Source: Saccoglossus kowalevskii (taxonomy: Eukaryota > Hemichordata > Enteropneusta > Harrimaniidae). Taken from it: DNA of 13,264 nt. The number at the start of each line of letters is the position of its first letter. Within the stretch, counting starts at the first letter, position 1. A program made the position numbers and the translations under genes. The notes under the pieces are model-generated. The model had not been told where the DNA came from and did not search any database. It saw only the letters and a list, made by a program, of their open reading frames with translations. Positions 8,901 through 13,264 of this stretch are shown piece by piece. The DNA lies in contig NW_003120941.1 of the NCBI RefSeq assembly GCF_000003605.2, positions 2,115 through 15,378 of the forward strand. The letters are read 5' to 3'.

Positions 8901-9773
8901 TTAACAAAGCAAATAATGTTTCATTTCATATTTAAATTTGTTTCTGTTGTTTATGTTTTTGGGGAGTCTGGAAGTGAATTCCAGTGTTTTACTGCAGCAA
9001 ATTTAAAATTATGTTGTGAAACTGTAAGTTGAGCAACAGGAATTGACAAGTTTCCACTAGACACTGAACTTGTGGGATAGCAATGTGGATAATCATTAAC
9101 ATACTTATTGAGGCTATGTGCATATCTCTTGTGTTTAAGGTCGAAGATAAATAGGCAGGTTTGTAATTTATAAAGTTTGTGAATATCAAGTATGCGTAAT
9201 TAGATAAAGAGGAGCAGAATGTGCTTTAAAGTGCGAGAAGGTGATAAGGCGCACAACTTTTTTTGTAAGAGCAGAACTGGTTCAAGAAGTGTTGGGTATG
9301 TGTTGGGTATGTGTTTCCCCACATTAAGTGTGGGAGAATAAGAATAAGGATGAGAATTGATCTGCGAACATAGTGACAAATGCGAGATATAATGCCCACT
9401 TTGGGACTAATGGTTTTCACAATTTTTTCAATATGAGAATTCCAATTTAGGCATGGGTCAATGGTTACTCCCAGATAAGTGGCTTTAGACAGGCCCTCTA
9501 TCAACATATCATTGATTGCGAGCTGTCCCTCCACTTTTACTTTTTTTGTGGGGTTTTCAGGATCATACAGTTTGTTTTTTCGACATTAATTGTTAATTTA
9601 TTAGCATTGCACCACTGTACAACATTTTCAAAATCATTGTTAATATTAGAAAGACCAATAGAGTTAGTTTGCAGGAATTTAAATAAATTTGTATCATCCG
9701 CAAAGAGGCGGAAATTGAAAGCATCAGTAGAGTGGTTAATATCATTTATGTAGAGAAGAAAAAATAAACAGGG
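8901..9773 (-). pseudogene. LINE ORF2 fragment: reverse transcriptase palm to C-terminus, frameshifted
   Basis: The minus strand reads LFFLLYINDINHSTDAF, then FRLFADDTNLF, where FADD is the RT catalytic box with the two metal-binding Asp. Next come VVQWCNANKLTINVEKTNC, TYLGVTIDPCLNWNSHIEKI and PKVGIISRICHYVRRS. Further on it reads LDIHKLYKLQTCLFIFDLKH, VNDYPHCYPTSS, NFKFAAVKHWNSLPD and KFKYEMKHYLLC before TAA at 8901-8903. These follow the normal order of RT thumb and C-terminal segments. The reading frame changes three times: at an A run near 9540-9547, between about 9226 and 9190, and near 8947-8962. The PTHTQ segment near 9290-9313 includes a small tandem duplication. The fingers of the RT domain and the upstream endonuclease are missing because of 5' truncation. 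It cannot make a working enzyme. Confidence 0.88.
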
Positions 9774-9797
9774 TTATTTATTAATAATGTGCATTGT

Positions 9798-9809
9798 ACA
9801 ATGCTGGAA
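9798..9809. repeat. Target-site duplication of the LINE, truncated 5' side
   Basis: ACAATGCTGGAA is an exact copy of 8529-8540. It marks the upstream (5') junction of the minus-strand LINE. Confidence 0.75.
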
Positions 9810-9990
9810 ATTTATGGAAACCATCACTGTTAGCTAGCAGGTTATTTTCGCTAATTTAAGATGTGGCTAATTCAGAATAAAGTATATAAAGTAGATTGTT
9901 GGCACTTTGGCTAAATTAAGATTTTGTTAATTCATGCACTGAGTCAAATTCACTAAAATGATATGTAGCTATTTCAACATTTCAAGAAAA

Positions 9991-10086
9991 TTGATGTACA
10001 ATACCGGATGAAAAGTGATGTACAATACCGGATGAAAATTGATGTACAATACCGGATGAAAATTGATGTACAATACCGGATGAAAA
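9991..10086. repeat. 24-bp minisatellite, four copies
   Basis: Four head-to-tail units of TTGATGTACAATACCGGATG plus AAAA lie at 9991, 10015, 10039 and 10063. Only the first base of unit two differs (G for T). Because 24 is a multiple of three, every frame stays periodic. The minus strand therefore shows an eight-residue repeat (FHPVLYIN), which is a by-product rather than evidence of a gene. The near identity of the units suggests recent expansion or homogenisation. Confidence 0.95.
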
Positions 10087-11084
10087 GTGCCAGTTTTATT
10101 TCTTGCTAAAAAGGTTGGCTTAAATGCTTCCAGTCTGACTGTGAAAGACATCTAGCAGACAATTGTAACTCTAATCAGGTGCATTTAGATTTGATTTTGG
10201 AATTGATATTTTATCAAGACTGTTAAAAAAAACAACTAACAAGTAACCACCTACAAAAATTTGATGATTGTCTTGCTTGCTTGTACATATTTGTATATTT
10301 GTCACTGGAGGTGCATCTCAGAGATCACCTATAATGAAATCACAAAAGCACTTATTTGATGGCCTCATGATGTTAAAAACACAAATTGAAACTTTTATTT
10401 CCAAAGACACAAACAAGTTTCAAAAGTTTGTTTGACGACATAGTGAAAACAAAAATGCTGAATAATGATGTACAAGGTACATATTGAGGCCAGCGTATTT
10501 TTAAATTGAAATTATTATTTTTAGTAAGTCTCTAATGACTAAATATGTGTTTTATTGTAGTCTATGGAAACAGTTGTTAAAATGTCATTTATTGCATATA
10601 ATTGGTAAACAGCTTGACAGTGAAAAAACACTCCACTTCCAGTTGACCAATACTAAAATTATTGATTATAAAGGCTTAATAATGTCATGGTCAAAACACA
10701 AGTTATACTTTGTAGTTTTAAGTAAATAAACGAGATAACAGTTTTTATTTTGTTTGTGTAATTTTTACTATTACTGTGGCTGCAAAACAGAATAGAATAA
10801 ACATGTTTCTTGGGGGGGGGGTCTTCAAATAATATTATAACTTGGGTTTTATGTTCGTTTTCAGCAAAGATTACAAAAGGAAAGATAACTCTTAAGATCT
10901 GTTTAGTTTAGCAATTTATAGCACAACAAGTTCATTGATCGAAATGACACCTTTTTAAGCACCTTTTTTTCTTTCAAGGTTACTAATCCAACTCCACTTG
11001 TATGCTTTCGGCATTTCTCTAATACCAATTTGAAACTGAAAAAAACTTACATGACATCTATTCTGGATGGTCAGTCACTTAAAG
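10087..11084. other. About 1 kb with no recognised gene
   Basis: This is AT-rich sequence without a family signature. The open frame at 10535-10729 (+) has no recognisable domain. A run of ten G lies at 10812-10821, which stands out against the AT-rich background. Confidence 0.5.
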
Positions 11085-11240
11085 TGGGGTGGGGGGGAGT
11101 AGTCACCTGCGCATGCGTCAGATGGCTAGTGTGTCATTGTTTACAAACAAGCGTCAACCCATGAACCTTTGCGTTTTCAGCGCGTGTTATTGTCACTTGG
11201 GACTCAATTACCGCACATGCACAGGTGACGACCCTCTCGC
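11085..11240 (+). promoter_or_regulatory. Promoter-like or enhancer-like patch (NRF1-like and forkhead-like sites)
   Basis: A G-rich run (about 11084-11099) is followed by TGCGCATGCGT (11108-11118), close to the NRF1 consensus, with a GCGTCA word at its edge. TTGTTTACAAACAA (11137-11150) contains the forkhead core TGTTTAC. A second GTGACG word follows near 11225. This stretch has more CpG than its surroundings. A donor-like AG|GTAAGC lies at 11371-11378, so an untranslated first exon of a plus-strand transcript is conceivable. No matching coding exon was found. Confidence 0.25.
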
Positions 11241-11507
11241 TTTAACTCTCATATGCACAAAATCTTTGTGTTGATTATTACATAAAAACAGAATTAGAGA
11301 TTTTGATAGATATTCCAGCAAATGGTGAAAACAATTTTGTAACGTAAATTAACTGAAAACAGTTTCAAAAAGGTAAGCATGTGTACAAGGTGGATATATT
11401 GGTTGGCTCTATTGATATACCAAGGACTATTACCTACTACCAGTCTATCTTAAGGATGGTTAACAATCAAATAAATATGTTCAGTTAAATCATATCATGT
11501 AAATTGC

Positions 11508-11531
11508 AAAATCTGATGTCAATCAGATTTT
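11508..11531. repeat. Short hairpin downstream of NSMCE2, in a patch rich in ATCAGA
   Basis: AAAATCTGAT and ATCAGATTTT are perfect 10-bp arms around a 4-nt loop (GTCA). Between 11521 and 11640 the word AATCAGA recurs at least four times. If the NSMCE2 transcript reaches this far, the hairpin would lie in its 3' UTR or flank. Confidence 0.45.
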
Positions 11532-11547
11532 TTGAATATTAGACATG

Positions 11548-11553
11548 TTTAAT
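11548..11553 (-). terminator. Possible poly(A) signal for NSMCE2 (ATTAAA)
   Basis: On the minus strand this is ATTAAA, the commonest variant of the AATAAA signal, about 320 nt beyond the NSMCE2 stop codon. I saw no AATAAA on the minus strand between the stop and here. The assignment rests only on the hexamer and its distance. Confidence 0.25.
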
Positions 11554-11869
11554 TTCATAAAATCAGACCAAGTAAACACCTATTTTGCCACCAGATTAAT
11601 CAGAAGCAGATTTGTCCTATAAATCAGATCAGATGAATCAAATATTGTAAACTGGCTTTTGCAGCTGGACAATAATACGAAATATTGGCATTATATCATA
11701 ATTGTGACATGGCTAAAAGAATCACAGTACTGTCAGCACTTTATGTCTAAAAGTAAAAGTAATACTATAAGGTGGTTTCTAAAAGAAGCATGTGAAATGT
11801 TCTTCTCGATTTCCTTTGTAGGAAGATAATCTTTCCACAGTTGCCTCCTTCAAGTCTCAAACAATATTT

Positions 11870-11987
11870 TTACTTTTTATGTGTAGCCTGTCTGTTTTTT
11901 CTTTCTATAGTATGTTTAAGTGCTACATTGTCTTCTAGATCATTCTTCACAATGGGTTTCGTATTGCCGCAGCCAACGAATGGACAC
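11870..11987 (-). CDS. NSMCE2: NSMCE2 last coding exon: second half of the SP-RING and C-terminus
   Basis: NSMCE2 (NSE2/MMS21) is the SUMO E3 ligase subunit of the SMC5/6 complex, which works in the nucleus in recombination repair and replication-fork stability. This exon starts after a textbook acceptor (TTCTCTTTGCAG) at 11988. Its first base completes the split Lys codon left by the exon at 12771-12975. It then encodes CPFVGCGNTKPIVKNDL and, after a charged stretch ending THKK, the stop TAA at 11870-11872 (38 codons after the split Lys). The CPxxGC motif supplies the third and fourth zinc ligands of the SP-RING, with the same five-residue spacing as in known NSE2 proteins. The basic C-terminal tail is normal for the family. 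The frame is clean. No sequence homology search was possible, but the motif, splice phase and position all agree. Confidence 0.88.
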
Positions 11988-12770
11988 CTGCAAAGAGAAC
12001 ACAAAGACAACTATCATTACATAACCACATGTTACAACATGCATATGTAAGTGGTGATTAAAATGGCTCTGTTGTCATTGCAATCAACGACCTCTCAATA
12101 CAATCATGGGTAGGTTGACAGACCCCTTAAGTAATTTTTAACATACAGTTGCACCATATCACCATAACACCATATCAACCAATCAGAAATTGTGTTACAG
12201 AGAGATCTCTAGTTAGGCATGCATCAATTGATAGATAAATTCAGTCAGAAGAACCTGATTTCTATCATAAGGAGTCAAATGTAGATATAGGATATATACA
12301 CATTGTGGTATTTTAAAACTGGCTGGAGCCTCTGCATACATTTGGGATATATTGAAAGTGACTTGTATTCTTATCAAATAAGAGATTGTGATGAAAGGGC
12401 AAAAACATATTTGATCAAAATTCACAAGATCAGCTACAGAGAATGTATCAAAGAAATTCTACTACCATGGTTATGGTTGCTATAGAACAAATAATCCTTT
12501 GTAAATTAACATTGCACAAAACTATTATTTTCTATGTGCTTGCTATAAATATCAACCTGGTTGCTAAGGAACTGCTCACAAAGATAATGGATGCATGTTT
12601 CTAATCACCCTCATGACCAGCATCAATGTCAGATCATAGAATTACAAATGGGCTAGTTATAAATGGGTTTACCCTAACCAAAAACCCACTCAAGACTCGA
12701 ACAAATTATGAAACATTGCATGACTGGCATGAATGTTACAGCGCCCCCTAGAGTACAAAGACAGACATAC
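11988..12770 (-). other. NSMCE2: NSMCE2 last intron (783 bp, phase 2)
   Basis: Donor A|GTATGT (minus strand, 12770 down to 12765) and acceptor TTTGCAG (ending 11988) splice the two SP-RING exons in frame, splitting a Lys codon AA|G. The intron contains a CTCF-like motif near its 5' end (12739-12754). It also has a short CACCATA-type repeat near 12152-12178. The open frames inside it (12213-12485) have no recognisable protein. Confidence 0.82.
12739..12754 (-). promoter_or_regulatory. CTCF-like motif in the NSMCE2 last intron
   Basis: The minus strand reads CTCTAGGGGGCGCTGT, which fits the core of the bilaterian CTCF consensus (C-x-CTAG-GGGGCGCTG-like). It sits 11 bp past the splice donor of the SP-RING exon. 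A single motif match does not show binding, and the same AGGGGGCGCTGT word also occurs inside some dispersed repeats. Confidence 0.35.
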
Positions 12771-12975
12771 TTTCTTCTTCCTCTGCCACCAGCTATGTGT
12801 TGTACTATGGCACTTCGCTCATAACTGTGCTTGCATATTTTATTTCTAACAGGATCAACCATTTCTTGTTGTGTGATTGGACATTTTGTAGCAATTTCAG
12901 CTTGAGACATCAACAAGTCTTCATCTTCGTCTTCAGCAGCAGCACCACTTGTCATTTGTGTGGGCATGGTTTCGC
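12771..12975 (-). CDS. NSMCE2: NSMCE2 internal exon: acidic linker and first half of the SP-RING
   Basis: The exon begins after TTGGTACAG (acceptor ending 12976, phase 1) and ends at donor GTATGT (12770, phase 2). Its 205 bp agree with these phases. It encodes an acidic linker (EDEDEDLLMSQAEI), then KCPITQQEMVDPVRNKICKH followed by SYERSAIVQHI and a basic GRGRRK end. The linker followed by CP-(I/L)-T-x-x-EM-x-x-PV-(R/K)-NK-(V/I)-C-x-H-x-Y is the hallmark of NSE2 SP-RINGs. The CKH pair gives the first two zinc ligands (Cys and His); the other two lie in the next exon. About 106 residues are visible over both exons, against roughly 250 for the vertebrate protein. The N-terminal helices that bind SMC5 must therefore lie in exons to the right of the window. 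The open frame continues past both splice sites: upstream residues are hydrophobic and downstream ones lack zinc ligands, so I trimmed to the splice sites. An alternative acceptor, TTTCACAG, at 13013 is in frame but less likely. Confidence 0.9.
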
Positions 12976-13264
12976 CTGTACCAACGATTGACAACATTAC
13001 AAGTATGAGATACTGTGAAATTTTTGCTATTTTCGCTTAAGGGATGATTTAACGAAAATAAAATCCATTGAATATATCTTTTTTTCCTATATTTTACATT
13101 CAACTTATCAAAAATCAGTGAAAATAAATTCTACACAAAACACACAAAAAGTAATTTCAGCGAAAATTAATTCCAGCTAAAATAAAGTATGTGAAGAAAT
13201 TGATGAAGAGTTATGAAAAGATTTCTTATTGATGTCATGGATTATAGAAAAGATTATGTGGATT
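12976..13264 (-). other. NSMCE2: Upstream NSMCE2 intron, running off the window
   Basis: This is AT-rich sequence between the SP-RING exon and the right edge, with no exon recognised. Words of the type TTTTCGCT, AGCGAAAAT and CTAAAATAAAGTAT recur at 13028-13050 and 13158-13190. They resemble a stretch near 9848-9890, which may indicate old dispersed repeat copies. Confidence 0.5.

Larger units (their letters stand above)
8541..9797 (-). mobile_element. 5'-truncated LINE (non-LTR retrotransposon), probably CR1/Jockey group
   Basis: This 1,257-bp insertion is read on the minus strand. It starts within the reverse transcriptase domain at about 9773, runs through the C-terminal part of ORF2 to a stop at 8901, then a roughly 330-bp 3' UTR, and ends in an AAATAAATAAA-type tail at 8541-8572. 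A 12-bp duplication, ACAATGCTGGAA, brackets the whole block. The 5' truncation, simple 3' tail and duplication are what target-primed reverse transcription leaves. The clade is a guess from the YLGVTID..LNW..HIEKI..KIS-like segment after the RT core, which is common in CR1/Jockey-like elements. The 3' UTR contains a 12-bp palindrome (8652-8663). Confidence 0.85.

Noticed and set aside
9226-9534. Minus-strand 102-codon ORF as a host gene
   Set aside because: Its TYLGVTID...LNWNSHIEKI segment and the FADD box in the neighbouring frame show it is part of the frameshifted LINE reverse transcriptase.
9969-10151. Minus-strand ORF with FHPVLYIN repeats
   Set aside because: The repeat comes from the 24-bp minisatellite, whose length keeps any frame open; there is no other protein signal.
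12303-12485. Plus-strand ORF inside the NSMCE2 intron
   Set aside because: It has no recognisable domain and lies opposite an intron well supported by splice sites and phase.
12640-12690. Telomere-like repeat (TTTACCCTAACC)
   Set aside because: Only one CCCTAA unit is present, with no array.
1-13264. CRISPR array, bacterial operon, phage or integron
   Set aside because: There are no direct repeats with regular unique spacers, no packed same-strand ORFs, and clear spliced animal exons are present.

Overview
The window looks like intergenic and intronic DNA from an animal nuclear genome, most likely a marine invertebrate. A lophotrochozoan such as a mollusc is my guess, and it rests only on the style of the repeats and of the recombinase gene. 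The DNA is AT-rich, has no operon-like packing or long ORFs, and the coding pieces I recognise are short exons with GT-AG borders. Most short ORFs in the window look like chance.

Layout from left to right. (1) 2-71: two copies of a 35-bp tandem repeat at the window edge. (2) 117-796: a 680-bp non-autonomous DNA transposon with about 70-bp imperfect terminal inverted repeats starting GGCC, flanked by TAA on both sides, which fits a PIF/Harbinger-type MITE. (3) 800-2150: no convincing gene. (4) 2489-3446, + strand: the broken remains of a Crypton-like tyrosine recombinase gene (the DUF3504/ZMYM-QRICH1-type family). The N-terminal piece runs straight into the C-terminal catalytic part. The middle is missing, the catalytic tyrosine is missing, and the tail is out of frame. 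(5) 3447-8528: about 5 kb with no recognisable gene, plus a degenerate triplicated repeat at 7845-8215. (6) 8541-9797, - strand: a 5'-truncated, frameshifted LINE (non-LTR retrotransposon) carrying the FADD box of reverse transcriptase through to the C-terminus, with an A-rich 3' tail and a 12-bp target-site duplication. (7) 9991-10086: a 24-bp minisatellite in four copies. (8) 10087-11084: nothing recognised. (9) 11085-11240: a CpG-containing, promoter-like patch. (10) 11870-12975, - strand: the last two coding exons of NSMCE2 (NSE2/MMS21), the SUMO E3 ligase of the SMC5/6 complex. When spliced they give a complete SP-RING. Its upstream exons lie beyond the right edge.

The only gene here that looks intact and under selection is NSMCE2. 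The rest is mainly a record of transposition by three element classes (Harbinger-like MITE, Crypton-like recombinase, LINE) and of their decay. I see no new multi-gene system.
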